A stretch of 64,000 nucleotides of DNA from Bacteroidales bacterium UBA1745 (GCA_002314885.1 DCHT01000028.1:62001-126000), one strand, 5' to 3'. Shown: positions 52,532 to 62,012, counted from the stretch's first letter. The notes: generated by a model from the letters alone, not told the origin. Numbers and translations: made by a program.

Positions 52532-54457
52532 TTATAATACGTCAAATGCAAATATATGGGCCTTTTCGCCGCCCCAGGTCTCGTCCACGACTATGCGGAC
52601 AGCATCGGTCTGAACGGTCTCGAACTTCACGTTGCAGAGCCTCCTGAAGTTGTCGCTGACCTCAGCCACGGTGATCCACTCACCAGCTGCAGGGTTTGCG
52701 GCATTGGCCTTGCGGGCCTTCTTGGTGGTGGCAGGCACACGGACCTGTACCTTGAAGGACTTGGCCATCTCGGACGGCATAGGAACGCGCTCGGTGGTAG
52801 CCTCCAGCTTGCGCATCCTCTTGCCGCGGACCTTGAAGTCGGAATCGAAGATGAAACGGGCAGCGGAAACGCTGACAGGCTTTGCCCAGGTGTAGGTAAG
52901 AGCCACGTCGCCAGGGGCCGCATACACGCCGTTGTCCTCGCCTTCCCACTCGCGGTCTATGCCGTTGCGCATAGGCTCATTCTCCGCGAGAGTCTTGGCT
53001 GAAGCAGTAAGGGAGGACACCTTTCTCCAGCGATATGGGAGCATACAGTCGTCCTGCTCGAGACGGTCCTGAAGCTCTGCGATATAGTCCTTGCGTATGC
53101 CTGCAGGGGTGGTATTCTTCTCGATCACCATATTGGCAGCAGTGCCGACAGCCTGGCCGATGAGGGCGCAGGTAGCCATTACGCGGGTGCCGGAGAAGGC
53201 CATATGTGAGCAGGAAATGTCGCGGCCGGCGAACATCAGGTTAGGGACGTTGACGCTGTAGCAGCAGTCGTATGGGATGCCATAGCCCTGAACCACGCTG
53301 TATTCGATGGATGCCAGGCCCTTGTTCATAAAGCCGTTAGGATTGTGGTCGTCGAGGGTCCAGCCGCCGTATGCGATTACGTCCTCGAAGTGGCCGCCTG
53401 ATACAACGTCGTCCTGGGTGAGGGTGTGAGGACCCACATAGCGGGTGGACTCACGCTTGCCAGGGATGGCTCCCATCCAGTCGAGGTCGTAGTTCTGGCA
53501 CTCCTCCACGTTGTTCTTCATATACTCCCAGATGCCATAGGCGATCTTCTTGAGTTCGAACTGGATCTCGTTCGCGTCCCAGACGCTGTCGAACTTCACG
53601 CCTGAGGACTCAACCCACCAGAAGTTGTTGTCATTGGCCCTCCAGATGATCTTGTAATTGTATTTCTGGCCCTTGACAGGAGCCTTCGGAGTGTCGTAGT
53701 CGAAGTCATCCTTGGTGAAGTGATATGCCCAGTCAGGAGCCTTGAAAGGATGGTGCTCATCCGTCTTGCGAAGCTGCATCAGGATGGAGTTGCCCATAGT
53801 GTTGCTGTTGTCGGTCTCGTTGGAAGAGTAGGACTCGCCGTAAGTAGTCTTACCCTCGGTACCGCGGCGGAACTGTGCTCCGGAAAGACGGAGAATGCCG
53901 TCACCGGTGCAGTCGAGGAAGAGTTTTCCGGTAATGGTGTAGTTGGTGTAGTTATTCGAGTTCCAGCACTTCACGCCCGCAATCCTGTCACCGTCCATAA
54001 TCACGTCCTGGACGGTGGTGTTGAGCAGGAGCTTGATGTTCGGCTCCTCCACCACGGTGGAGTAGATGACGTCATCCCAGAGGGTGTAGCGCTGCAGAGG
54101 GTTGTAGTAGAAGTTGCGGCACTGCATTTCCTCGAGTATGCCGGCTTCCTGGCACTGGTCTTCCTTTACGCCCACGATGCCCATACGCATCTCGCTGGAA
54201 GTGTTGCCGCCCAGCATAGGACGGTCCTGGATGAGTATGACCTTGGAGCCGTGACGGGCTGCGGAAACGGCAGCACACACGCCTGAGAGGCCACCTCCGC
54301 ATACTACGATCTCGGTGTCGAAGGAGAGGTCGCGAGTGACGGCGGAGTTCTTGTCGGTGAGCAGATGGTCGTGGATCTGAGCCCTTGCAGGCATTGCGGC
54401 AAGGATCGTGGCAGCGCCCAAAACGGCAGCAGCGGCTTTGCGGATGAGTGATTTCAT
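52532..54457 (-). CDS. Exported FAD-dependent oxidoreductase (PF12831 type)
   Basis: A 641-residue protein with a cleavable signal (ILAAMPARAQ). The FAD loop TEIVVCGGGLSGVCAAVSAARHG-type Rossmann start lies near residue 55, followed by DRPMLGGNTSSEMRMG. Past residue 480 a separate domain (TYTWAKPVSVSAARFIFDSD) looks like a discoidin-type sugar-binding fold. Relatives are common in glycan loci of Bacteroidetes, but their reaction is mostly unknown. A start at 54466 (MDKMKSL) is equally possible. It is divergent from the outer-membrane barrel gene. Confidence 0.82.
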   Translation of the reverse strand: MKSLIRKAAAAVLGAATILAAMPARAQIHDHLLTDKNSAVTRDLSFDTEIVVCGGGLSGVCAAVSAARHGSKVILIQDRPMLGGNTSSEMRMGIVGVKEDQCQEAGILEEMQCRNFYYNPLQRYTLWDDVIYSTVVEEPNIKLLLNTTVQDVIMDGDRIAGVKCWNSNNYTNYTITGKLFLDCTGDGILRLSGAQFRRGTEGKTTYGESYSSNETDNSNTMGNSILMQLRKTDEHHPFKAPDWAYHFTKDDFDYDTPKAPVKGQKYNYKIIWRANDNNFWWVESSGVKFDSVWDANEIQFELKKIAYGIWEYMKNNVEECQNYDLDWMGAIPGKRESTRYVGPHTLTQDDVVSGGHFEDVIAYGGWTLDDHNPNGFMNKGLASIEYSVVQGYGIPYDCCYSVNVPNLMFAGRDISCSHMAFSGTRVMATCALIGQAVGTAANMVIEKNTTPAGIRKDYIAELQDRLEQDDCMLPYRWRKVSSLTASAKTLAENEPMRNGIDREWEGEDNGVYAAPGDVALTYTWAKPVSVSAARFIFDSDFKVRGKRMRKLEATTERVPMPSEMAKSFKVQVRVPATTKKARKANAANPAAGEWITVAEVSDNFRRLCNVKFETVQTDAVRIVVDETWGGEKAHIFAFDVL

Positions 54458-54481
54458 TTTATCCATTTTAATATAGGTAAG

Positions 54482-54531
54482 CAAAGTTAATGCTTATAAT
54501 TCAATCTTAGTACAGAAATTTCATATCTTTG
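54482..54531. promoter_or_regulatory. Divergent -7 elements of the FAD oxidoreductase and barrel genes
   Basis: TAACTTTG on the minus strand (54489-54482) and TATCTTTG on the plus strand (54524-54531) both fit TAnnTTTG. The first faces the FAD oxidoreductase gene. The second ends nine bases before the barrel gene ATG at 54540, giving a very short leader. Confidence 0.45.
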
Positions 54532-54539
54532 CGTCATCT

Positions 54540-55694
54540 ATGAAAAGAGTCATTGCGACATATCTGCTGGCACTTGTCTGCGTCCTTTCCACGGCGCAGG
54601 TGCGTTTTGACTACAATGTCTCCACCGAGACGCTGTTCGACAACCGCGAATGCGACAAACAGGGCAATCTCTACACCAATTCCTGCACCATCTTCGGCAC
54701 CAACGTCATTCCCGAAGTAGGTCTGCGCGCAACCACGGGCAGCGAAGACGGAGGCTATGGGGCAAAAGGTCTCGCATACCACCATTTTATGGTCGGCGTA
54801 GAACTCCAGAAGGACTTCGGTTCAAAGCAGAAGATAGGCGACGTGTTCAAGGAACTGACCATCTACTACAACCTCGAGAAGCAGATCAGCCCAAAATGCA
54901 AGTTCGAGATGACCGCCGGAATTATGCCGCGCAGCTACAGCCGCGAGGAATACAGCGAAGTCTTCTACAGCGACTCCATACGCTTCTACGACACCAATTA
55001 CGAAGGTCTGATCTTCCGCTTCGAACGTCCGAAATCGGCCTTTGAACTGGGCTGCGACTGGATGGGACAGTTCGACAAAGGCAGCCGCGAGCGCTTTATG
55101 CTCTTCAGTGCCGGCCACGGGGACCCTCTCCCCTGGCTCAGGCTGGGATACAGCGGATATATGTTCCATTTTGCTAACAGCTATGAAGTCCGCGGAGTCG
55201 TGGACAACGCCATCTTCAACCCTTATGCGAAATTCGACCTTGCGTGCATAGTGCCGATGCAGGAACTGTCCGCAAAACTGGGATATATCATCGCCTATCA
55301 GAGAGACCGCATCAATATGCCTCACGCCACGCTGCCTATGGGCGGTGAACTCGTGACCGTGGCCCGCAAATGGAACGTAAGCATCAAGAATACGCTCTAC
55401 TTCGGCCAGGACCTGATGCCTTTGTACAACTGCAAGGACGCAGGCGGCTACAAATACGGCAACGTCCTCTACTACGGCGACCCTCACTACCGCGTCCGTC
55501 CGAACGGCGAAGCCGCCACCACACCGGCAGTGATGGACCACGTGGAAGCATTCTGGGAGCCGCACATTGCTCCCGGACTCGACTTGAAAGTGGGCGCAAT
55601 CTTCTACTTTAACAAGGGTTACAGCGGCAGCTGTCAGATAATTTCCGTCAAGTTCGACCTCCACACTCTCCTGAAAGAATTAAACAAGCGATAA
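54540..55694 (+). CDS. Outer-membrane beta-barrel protein of unknown family
   Basis: A 384-residue protein with a signal peptide (LLALVCVLSTAQ). The rest is alternating hydrophobic and polar residues rich in Tyr, Phe and Gly, with repeated short strands (YSGYMFHFANSYEVRG, LKVGAIFYFNKGYSG). This pattern is that of an outer-membrane barrel. The C terminus (VKFDLHTLLKELNKR) lacks the usual final aromatic residue. I do not recognise a named family. Its stop overlaps the ATG of the nucleotidase gene by one base, so a joint role in nucleotide or phosphate ester use is possible. Confidence 0.7.
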   Translation: MKRVIATYLLALVCVLSTAQVRFDYNVSTETLFDNRECDKQGNLYTNSCTIFGTNVIPEVGLRATTGSEDGGYGAKGLAYHHFMVGVELQKDFGSKQKIGDVFKELTIYYNLEKQISPKCKFEMTAGIMPRSYSREEYSEVFYSDSIRFYDTNYEGLIFRFERPKSAFELGCDWMGQFDKGSRERFMLFSAGHGDPLPWLRLGYSGYMFHFANSYEVRGVVDNAIFNPYAKFDLACIVPMQELSAKLGYIIAYQRDRINMPHATLPMGGELVTVARKWNVSIKNTLYFGQDLMPLYNCKDAGGYKYGNVLYYGDPHYRVRPNGEAATTPAVMDHVEAFWEPHIAPGLDLKVGAIFYFNKGYSGSCQIISVKFDLHTLLKELNKR

Positions 55695-57484
55695 TGAGAA
55701 AGATCAACATTATGGCACTTCTGTCCTTTGCAACAGCCCTTTGCAGCTGCGGAGGCAACTCTCCGAAAGTCCCTGCAGCCCAGGACGGAGAATACACCAT
55801 CGACATCTTCGCCACAAACGACATCCACGGCAGGTATTTCGACTCCCTCTATATTGGGAACCAGACCAAATCCTCCCTGCTCGCAGTAAGCGAATATATG
55901 AACGGCGTCCGCGAGGAACTCGGCGAGGACAAGGTCGTCCTGCTCGATGCCGGAGACTTCCTTCAGGGCGACAATGCAGCCTACTATTTCAACTATATAG
56001 ACACCGAAACGGAGCACCTCTATGCCCGTATGGCGAAGTATATGAAGTACGACGCCGTAGTGGTGGGCAACCACGACATAGAGGCCGGACACGCCGTCTA
56101 TGACAGGATGAAGAAGGAACTCAGTATGCCTTTCCTGGCAGCCAACGCCGTGCGCGACAACAATGGGAAAGCCTATTTCCAGGAGTACACCATTCTTCAG
56201 AAAAACGGCCTCAAAGTGGCTGTGATCGGCTTTACGAACCCGAATATGAAGGGCTGGCTCTCACCTGAAATCTGGTCCGGTATGACTTTCACCGACCTGA
56301 TGGAATGCGCCCAGGGCGTGGTGGACAAAGTCATTGCAAAGGAGAATCCTCAGGTGGTCATCGTGGCCACGCACTCCGGTTCCGGAGCGGGCGACGGTTC
56401 CTCCCTCGAAAGCCAGGGACGCGACCTGCTCTACTCCCTCAAGGGCGTGGATTTCCTCATCTGTGCACACGACCACAGGCCTTACGTGGAGCAGAAGGAC
56501 GGTATGGTGCTCCTGAATTCAGGCAGCCACTGCCGCAACCTCAGCCACGGCAAGATAACCGTCACTATGAAGGACGGGGCAGTAGAGTCCAAGAGCATCT
56601 ACGGCGACCTCGTGACCATTGACAAAGACAAGGTCGACACCACTATGCGCGAAGCCTTCAGGGCCGATTACGAGGCCGTGAAAGCCTTCACTCTCCAGGA
56701 AGTCGGCCGTCTCGATATGCCTCTTTCAACCAGGGACGCCTATATCGGAATGAGCGACTATATGAACCTCATCCACACCATAGGCCTGAGCTGCGAACCG
56801 GCCCAATTGTCCTTCGCCGCACCGCTCACTTTCAACGGATACGTCAATGAAGGCACGCTCATCTACAACGACCTGTTCACCATCTATCCGTATGAGAATC
56901 AGCTCTTTGTGGTCCGTATGACAGGCAGGCAGATCCTCAAGTACCTTGAATATTCCTACGAGCAGTGGATACAGACCGTGAAGCCTTCCGACAAGGGTGC
57001 TCACATCCTGAGAATAGCCCCTCGCGACGATCCGAGAACCGGTTCCAGCGGCTGGTCCTTCACCGAAAGGTCCTATAATTTCGACTCGATGGCAGGTGCA
57101 TACTACACCGTTGACATCACCAAGCCGTACGGGGACAGGGTGGACATTACGCGACTTGCCGACGGCAGCGAATTCGACCCTGCCGACACCTATTGCGTGG
57201 CTATGACCTCCTACCGTGCCAGCGGTGGCGGAGACATTATGAAGGAAGGTGCAGGCATCGACACCGACAACATAGATGAAATCGTCGAAGCACGCTATCC
57301 TGAGATACGCGAACTCATCTATGAGTACCTCAAGAACCATCTTGACATCGACGGCAACATCGCCTCCGTCACTTCCGAGGAACTTTCACAGCCTGCAGTG
57401 GTAGGCGAATGGAAGTTCGTCCCTGAAGACCTCGCCAAGCCGCTGCTCGAGAATGACATCAACCTCTTATTCCCGAAACGATGA
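55694..57484 (+). CDS. 5'-nucleotidase/metallophosphatase lipoprotein (UshA-like)
   Basis: A 596-residue exported lipoprotein (ALCSCGG) that releases phosphate from nucleotides or similar esters. The two-metal centre motifs are visible: DIFATNDIHGRYF, LDAGDFLQGD, VVGNHDIEAGH and VATHSGSGAG. The C-terminal substrate-binding domain includes YPYENQLFVVRMTGRQILKYL and AMTSYRASGGGD. It overlaps the barrel gene by one base and the cyclotransferase gene by four. Confidence 0.9.
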   Translation: MRKINIMALLSFATALCSCGGNSPKVPAAQDGEYTIDIFATNDIHGRYFDSLYIGNQTKSSLLAVSEYMNGVREELGEDKVVLLDAGDFLQGDNAAYYFNYIDTETEHLYARMAKYMKYDAVVVGNHDIEAGHAVYDRMKKELSMPFLAANAVRDNNGKAYFQEYTILQKNGLKVAVIGFTNPNMKGWLSPEIWSGMTFTDLMECAQGVVDKVIAKENPQVVIVATHSGSGAGDGSSLESQGRDLLYSLKGVDFLICAHDHRPYVEQKDGMVLLNSGSHCRNLSHGKITVTMKDGAVESKSIYGDLVTIDKDKVDTTMREAFRADYEAVKAFTLQEVGRLDMPLSTRDAYIGMSDYMNLIHTIGLSCEPAQLSFAAPLTFNGYVNEGTLIYNDLFTIYPYENQLFVVRMTGRQILKYLEYSYEQWIQTVKPSDKGAHILRIAPRDDPRTGSSGWSFTERSYNFDSMAGAYYTVDITKPYGDRVDITRLADGSEFDPADTYCVAMTSYRASGGGDIMKEGAGIDTDNIDEIVEARYPEIRELIYEYLKNHLDIDGNIASVTSEELSQPAVVGEWKFVPEDLAKPLLENDINLLFPKR

Positions 57485-58239
57485 GAAAATCCTCCATACT
57501 CCTGGCCGCTGCACTCTGCCTTCTGGTATCCTGCGGCGGCGGAAAGGTCAAGCGCCTCAAAGCCGAGGTGGTGGCCGAATATCCTCACGATTCCCTCTCC
57601 TACACCCAGGGTCTCTTCTTCAACGACGGAAGGCTCTATGAGAGCACTGGTCTCAACGGCAGTTCCACTCTCCGCGAGGTGAATCTCCAGAGCGGAGAGG
57701 CGATTCAGAGAGTCGACTTCGACCGCAGATACTTCGTCGAAGGCTGCGTCCCTGTAGGCGACGAAATATATGTGATGACCTGGCAGAACGGAGTCATTTT
57801 CAAATATGGGCTGGACAGCCTCAACTTCATCAGCGAGGGAGATTATCCACGCGAAGGATGGGGCATCACCACCGACGGAAACCACCTCTATGCCAGTGAC
57901 GGCAGCGCACATATCTACGTGATGGACAAGGACTTGAAGCTCCAGCGCAAGCTCACGGTGAAGAACGACGGAAAGCTGGTTCGCTGGCTCAACGAACTCG
58001 AATGGATAGACGGGAAGATCTGGGCAAACGTCTATTGCACCAATGCCATCGTGGTCATCGATCCGAAGAGCGGCGAGGTCTGTCAGATCATCGACTGCTC
58101 CGGCATATATCCGCAGAAAAACCGCCGTCCCGAAGATGACGTGCTCAATGGAATAGCAGTCAACCCGCAGGACGGCAGAATCTATGTTACCGGCAAGAAC
58201 TGGCCGAAGTTATACGAGATCAGGCTCGTGAAGCCTTGA
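57481..58239 (+). CDS. Glutaminyl-peptide cyclotransferase lipoprotein
   Basis: Forms pyroglutamate at N-terminal Gln of exported proteins. The 252-residue protein is a lipoprotein (LLVSCGG) with the five-bladed beta-propeller pattern of the plant/bacterial QC type: YTQGLFFNDGRLYESTGLNG, WLNELEWIDGKIWANVY and LNGIAVNPQDGRIYVTGKNW. Normal length. Bacteroidetes export many proteins with Gln after the signal cleavage site, which suits a location outside the cytoplasm. Its 3' end overlaps the convergent pyrG by 20 bases. Confidence 0.88.
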   Translation: MRKSSILLAAALCLLVSCGGGKVKRLKAEVVAEYPHDSLSYTQGLFFNDGRLYESTGLNGSSTLREVNLQSGEAIQRVDFDRRYFVEGCVPVGDEIYVMTWQNGVIFKYGLDSLNFISEGDYPREGWGITTDGNHLYASDGSAHIYVMDKDLKLQRKLTVKNDGKLVRWLNELEWIDGKIWANVYCTNAIVVIDPKSGEVCQIIDCSGIYPQKNRRPEDDVLNGIAVNPQDGRIYVTGKNWPKLYEIRLVKP

Positions 58240-59836
58240 ACTCCTTCGCAGCCTTGATGAAGCCCACAAAGACAGGCTGAGGATTGATAGGGGTGCTCTT
58301 GAGTTCCGGATGGAACTGAACTCCGATGAAGAACGGGTGGGCCGGGATCTCCACGATCTCCACGAGACCTGTGTCCGGATTCTTTCCGGTGGCCTTCATA
58401 CCGGCAGCCTCCATCTCCTCGAGATAGGCATTGTTGAATTCATAGCGATGGCGATGACGCTCGGAAATGAGGTTGTCGCCATAAATCTTTTCAGCGAGAG
58501 AACCCTTCTGCAGATAGCAGGCGTAGGCACCCAGACGCATTGTTCCACCCTTGATAGTGGTGCTCTTCTGATCTTCCATAAGGTCGATTACAGGGGCGCT
58601 GGTGGCAGGATTCATCTCGGTTGAGATGGCATCCTTGTAGCCGAGCACATCGCGGGCGAACTCCACAACTGCCATCTGCATACCGAGGCAGATTCCGAAG
58701 AAAGGCACATTGTGCTCACGGGCGTAGCGGACGGCGAGTATCTTGCCCTCGATGCCCCTCTCACCGAAGCCTGGAGCCACGAGGATGCCGTCCATTCCGG
58801 CGAGTTTCTCCTCCACGTTGGATGCGTCCACATATTCGCTGTGGATGGAATGCACATTGACCTTGCATTCATTGGCGGCACCAGCGTGCACGAAGGATTC
58901 GAGTATGGACTTATATGCGTCCTGAAGCTCGACATACTTGCCCACGAGGGCGATGTTCACTTCAGATTTAGGGTTCTGGAGGCGGTTCAGGAAGTCGCAC
59001 CAGTCATCGAGCTTCGGAGCTGGTACATTCTTCATTCCAAGGTGCTCGAGGACCATTTCGTCGAGACCTTCTTCCTTCATATTGAGCGGCACCTGATAGA
59101 TGGACCAGGCGTCTATGGACTGGATTACGTGACCGGCCCTGACATTGCAGAAGAGGGCTACCTTGCGGCGCAGTTCCGGGGAAAGAGGCTGCTCCGTACG
59201 GCAGACGATGATGTCGGGATGTACACCGGCCTGCTGCAGCATCTGCACTGAGTGCTGGGTAGGCTTGGTCTTGAGTTCCTTGGCTGCGCGGAGATAAGGT
59301 ACCAAGGTGAGGTGAATGGTGGTGAGGTCCTCTTCAGGGAGTTCCCATTGGAGCTGACGGACGGCCTCCACAAACGGCTGGGATTCCATATCGCCCACGG
59401 TGCCTCCGATCTCGGTGATCACGATGTCATACTTGCCGGTTTTGCCCAGCAGAAGCATCCTGCGCTTGATTTCGTCGGTGATGTGAGGGACGATCTGCAC
59501 TGTCTTGCCAAGATATGCGCCTTCACGCTCCTTGCTGATTACGGTGTGATAAATCTTTCCCGTGGTCACATTGTTGGCCTTGGAGGTGTGCACGCCGAGA
59601 AAGCGCTCGTAATGGCCCAGGTCAAGGTCGGTCTCGGCACCGTCGTCCGTCACATAGCACTCGCCGTGCTCATACGGATTGAGGGTACCCGGATCGATGT
59701 TGATGTAAGGGTCGAATTTCTGGATGGTTACGCGGAGACCGCGAGACTGGAGCAATTTGGCCAGAGAGGCCGCAATGATACCTTTTCCTAAAGAGGAGGC
59801 AACGCCTCCGGAAACAAAGACATACTTGGTATTCAT
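58220..59836 (-). CDS. pyrG: CTP synthase
   Basis: Makes CTP from UTP, ATP and glutamine. The 538-residue protein has the N-terminal synthetase domain (KYVFVSGGVASSLGKGI, EIGGTVGDMESQPF) and the C-terminal class I amidotransferase domain with Cys in FFGICLGMQMA and VQFHPE at the end. I start at 59836 (MNTKYVF), aligned with E. coli PyrG; an ATG three codons upstream is possible. A TAACTTTG element (59872-59865) lies upstream. Confidence 0.96.
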   Translation of the reverse strand: MNTKYVFVSGGVASSLGKGIIAASLAKLLQSRGLRVTIQKFDPYINIDPGTLNPYEHGECYVTDDGAETDLDLGHYERFLGVHTSKANNVTTGKIYHTVISKEREGAYLGKTVQIVPHITDEIKRRMLLLGKTGKYDIVITEIGGTVGDMESQPFVEAVRQLQWELPEEDLTTIHLTLVPYLRAAKELKTKPTQHSVQMLQQAGVHPDIIVCRTEQPLSPELRRKVALFCNVRAGHVIQSIDAWSIYQVPLNMKEEGLDEMVLEHLGMKNVPAPKLDDWCDFLNRLQNPKSEVNIALVGKYVELQDAYKSILESFVHAGAANECKVNVHSIHSEYVDASNVEEKLAGMDGILVAPGFGERGIEGKILAVRYAREHNVPFFGICLGMQMAVVEFARDVLGYKDAISTEMNPATSAPVIDLMEDQKSTTIKGGTMRLGAYACYLQKGSLAEKIYGDNLISERHRHRYEFNNAYLEEMEAAGMKATGKNPDTGLVEIVEIPAHPFFIGVQFHPELKSTPINPQPVFVGFIKAAKEFKASRA

Positions 59837-59864
59837 CCCGTTCATTTGTTAAATTCACGGGATT

Positions 59865-59930
59865 CAAAGTTAAGTATTTTTTCGTATTCGCAACAAAAAA
59901 AACCGAATAAAAAAAGATTTGCTACCTTTG
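59865..59930. promoter_or_regulatory. Divergent -7 elements of pyrG and the 5-alpha-reductase gene
   Basis: TAACTTTG on the minus strand (59872-59865) and TACCTTTG on the plus strand (59923-59930) match TAnnTTTG. A weak inverted repeat CCCGT/ACGGG spans the pyrG leader (about 59838-59861). The rest is A-rich. Confidence 0.45.
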
Positions 59931-59958
59931 CACGTCCTATATAAATTAAGGAAAGACT

Positions 59959-60747
59959 TTGATGCAACTTACAACCTATTATATCCTCGTAGCCGCTATG
60001 GCGGCAATGGGCCTTCTGGTGTTCATCTGCCTGTTCTTCTTCAAGGCAGGCTACGGATACCTCTCGACCTCCAATTGGGGCCCGAAGATCAGCAACAAAC
60101 TGGCCTGGGTGCTTATGGAAGCCCCTTCATTCTGCTTCCTGCTCTACTACACCCTCAGCTACGCTTTTTCCGGTGTCGAAGCCGTAAACGAGAACGTCGT
60201 GCTCTATGTGATTGCAGGCTTCTTCCTGCTCCATTACTTCCAGCGCGCATTCATCTTCCCTCTCCTCCTAAGAGGCAAGAGCAAGATGCCTGTCGCAATT
60301 ATGGCTATGGGTATGGTATTCAACACGCTGAACTCCTGGTTCATCGGCACCTGGCTCTTCAAGGTGGCACCTGCAGGCTACTACACCATCGAGTGGTTCT
60401 GGAGCCCACAGTTCATCATCGGAGCCATCATCTTCGTGGCCGGTATGCTGATCAATCTCCACAGCGACCACGTGATCCGTCACCTGCGCAAACCTGGCGA
60501 CACCAAGCATTACATCCCTAAGAAGGGCTTCTACAAATACGTCACATCGGCCAATTATTTCGGTGAATTCACCGAGTGGGTGGGCTTCGCCATCCTCAGC
60601 TGGTCCCTCTGCGGCGTACTCTTCGCCTTCTGGACTTTCTGCAACCTCGCACCAAGGAGCAAGTCTTTGACTGAGAAGTACATAGCAGAGTTCGGAGACG
60701 AGTACAAGTCCCTCCATAAAAAGAATATGATACCATTCATCTGGTAA
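59959..60747 (+). CDS. Steroid 5-alpha-reductase family membrane protein
   Basis: A 262-residue membrane protein with six or seven helices. The C-terminal NADPH-binding part of the steroid 5-alpha-reductase family is clear: NLHSDHVIRHLRKPGD, YVTSANYFGEFTEWVGFA, then a final KNMIPFIW. It should reduce an alpha,beta-unsaturated C=C bond of a lipid or steroid. Three bases downstream begins an Old Yellow Enzyme. As I recall, gut Bacteroidetes such as Parabacteroides merdae have a 5-alpha-reductase and an OYE-type 5-beta-reductase together for 3-oxo bile acids. Endogenous lipids are an alternative substrate. Confidence 0.85.
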   Translation: MMQLTTYYILVAAMAAMGLLVFICLFFFKAGYGYLSTSNWGPKISNKLAWVLMEAPSFCFLLYYTLSYAFSGVEAVNENVVLYVIAGFFLLHYFQRAFIFPLLLRGKSKMPVAIMAMGMVFNTLNSWFIGTWLFKVAPAGYYTIEWFWSPQFIIGAIIFVAGMLINLHSDHVIRHLRKPGDTKHYIPKKGFYKYVTSANYFGEFTEWVGFAILSWSLCGVLFAFWTFCNLAPRSKSLTEKYIAEFGDEYKSLHKKNMIPFIW

Positions 60748-60750
60748 TTT

Positions 60751-62010
60751 ATGAGCACACTTTTCACCCCCTATCAGCTCGGCCCCATCGAGCTTAGGAA
60801 CCGCACCGTACGTTCCGCAGCCTTCGAGGCTCAGGCACCGGGCAACCGTCCGGGCCAGGAACTTTTTGACTATCACACCGCAGTAGCCCGTGGCGGCATC
60901 GGTATGACCACCGTTGCCTACGCCGCAGTATGCGAAAGCGGTCTTTCATTCGAAACCCAGCTCTGGATGCGTCCGGAGATCGTCCCTGAACTCAAGCAGC
61001 TCACCGACGCAATCCACGCAGAAGGCGCGAAGGCCAGCATCCAGCTCGGCCATTGCGGCAATATGACCCACCGCCGCACCTGCCACTGTATGCCTATAGG
61101 CGCAAGCAGAGGCTTCAATCTCTATTCGCCTACTTTCTACAGGAAGATGACCAAGGCGGACATCGAATTCGTGGCAAAATCCTTCGGCGAGGCCACTAAA
61201 CTCGCTATTGAATCAGGCTTTGACGCAGTCGAGATCCACGCAGGTCACGGCTACCTCATTTCCCAGTTCCTCTCTCCTTTCACCAACCATCGCAGAGATG
61301 AGTTCGGCGGCAGTCTGGAGAACAGGATGAGATTTATGAAAATGTGCTTTGAGGAGGTCCTCAAGGCCGCTGACGGCAAGATTGCGGTCACCGCGAAGCT
61401 CAACACCCGCGACGGTTTCAAGGGCGGTCAGGAACCTGAGGAACTCATCGAGTGCGCCAAGGTTCTCCGCGATATGGGCGTGAACGCAATCACCCTCTCC
61501 GGTGGCTTCGTCAGCCGTGCACCTATGTACGTGATGAGAGGCCAGTTCCCTGTGCCTGTCTTCGTTCACTACTTCCCTTGGAGGCAGTGGTGGCTCAAGA
61601 TCGGCATTCTCCTGGGAGGCAAGATCGTGTCCCCTACCGTGCCTTTCAAGCATCTGTTCTTCCTTGAGGATGCCAAGAAATTCCAGGCAGCGATGCCAGG
61701 CTATCCTTTCATCTATGTGGGCGGCGTGACCACCCGCGAGGATGCTGACAGGATTATGGAAGAGGGATTCCCTCTCCTCCAGATGGGCCGCGCCGTGCTC
61801 GAAGACACTGATTTCGTCAACAAGATGGCTGCCGACGAGCACCATTGCAGCAAGTGCGAGCACAGCAACTTCTGCATAGGCCGTATGTACAGCAAGTCAA
61901 TGCAGTGCCATAAGAACTGCGTGGACATCACTCCTCGACTCGAGAGGCAGGTGGCCCGCATCAACGCCCAGAACGACCGCCAGGAGCGCAGACTGGGATA
62001 TAAGAAATAG
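60751..62010 (+). CDS. NADH:flavin oxidoreductase (Old Yellow Enzyme family)
   Basis: A 419-residue FMN barrel enzyme with the OYE signatures: FTPYQLGPIELRNRTV start, SIQLGHCGN, and IHAGHGYLISQFLSPFTNHR followed by EFGGSLENR. The C-terminal end carries a Cys group (CSKCEHSNFC, then C-x3-C around CHKNC) that could bind a cluster or zinc. It lacks the second flavin/NAD domain of BaiCD and 2,4-dienoyl-CoA reductase. Paired with the 5-alpha-reductase gene it is likely to act on an enone such as a 3-oxo-delta4 steroid. RNase P RNA starts right behind its stop. Confidence 0.87.
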   Translation: MSTLFTPYQLGPIELRNRTVRSAAFEAQAPGNRPGQELFDYHTAVARGGIGMTTVAYAAVCESGLSFETQLWMRPEIVPELKQLTDAIHAEGAKASIQLGHCGNMTHRRTCHCMPIGASRGFNLYSPTFYRKMTKADIEFVAKSFGEATKLAIESGFDAVEIHAGHGYLISQFLSPFTNHRRDEFGGSLENRMRFMKMCFEEVLKAADGKIAVTAKLNTRDGFKGGQEPEELIECAKVLRDMGVNAITLSGGFVSRAPMYVMRGQFPVPVFVHYFPWRQWWLKIGILLGGKIVSPTVPFKHLFFLEDAKKFQAAMPGYPFIYVGGVTTREDADRIMEEGFPLLQMGRAVLEDTDFVNKMAADEHHCSKCEHSNFCIGRMYSKSMQCHKNCVDITPRLERQVARINAQNDRQERRLGYKK

Positions 62011-62012
62011 AA

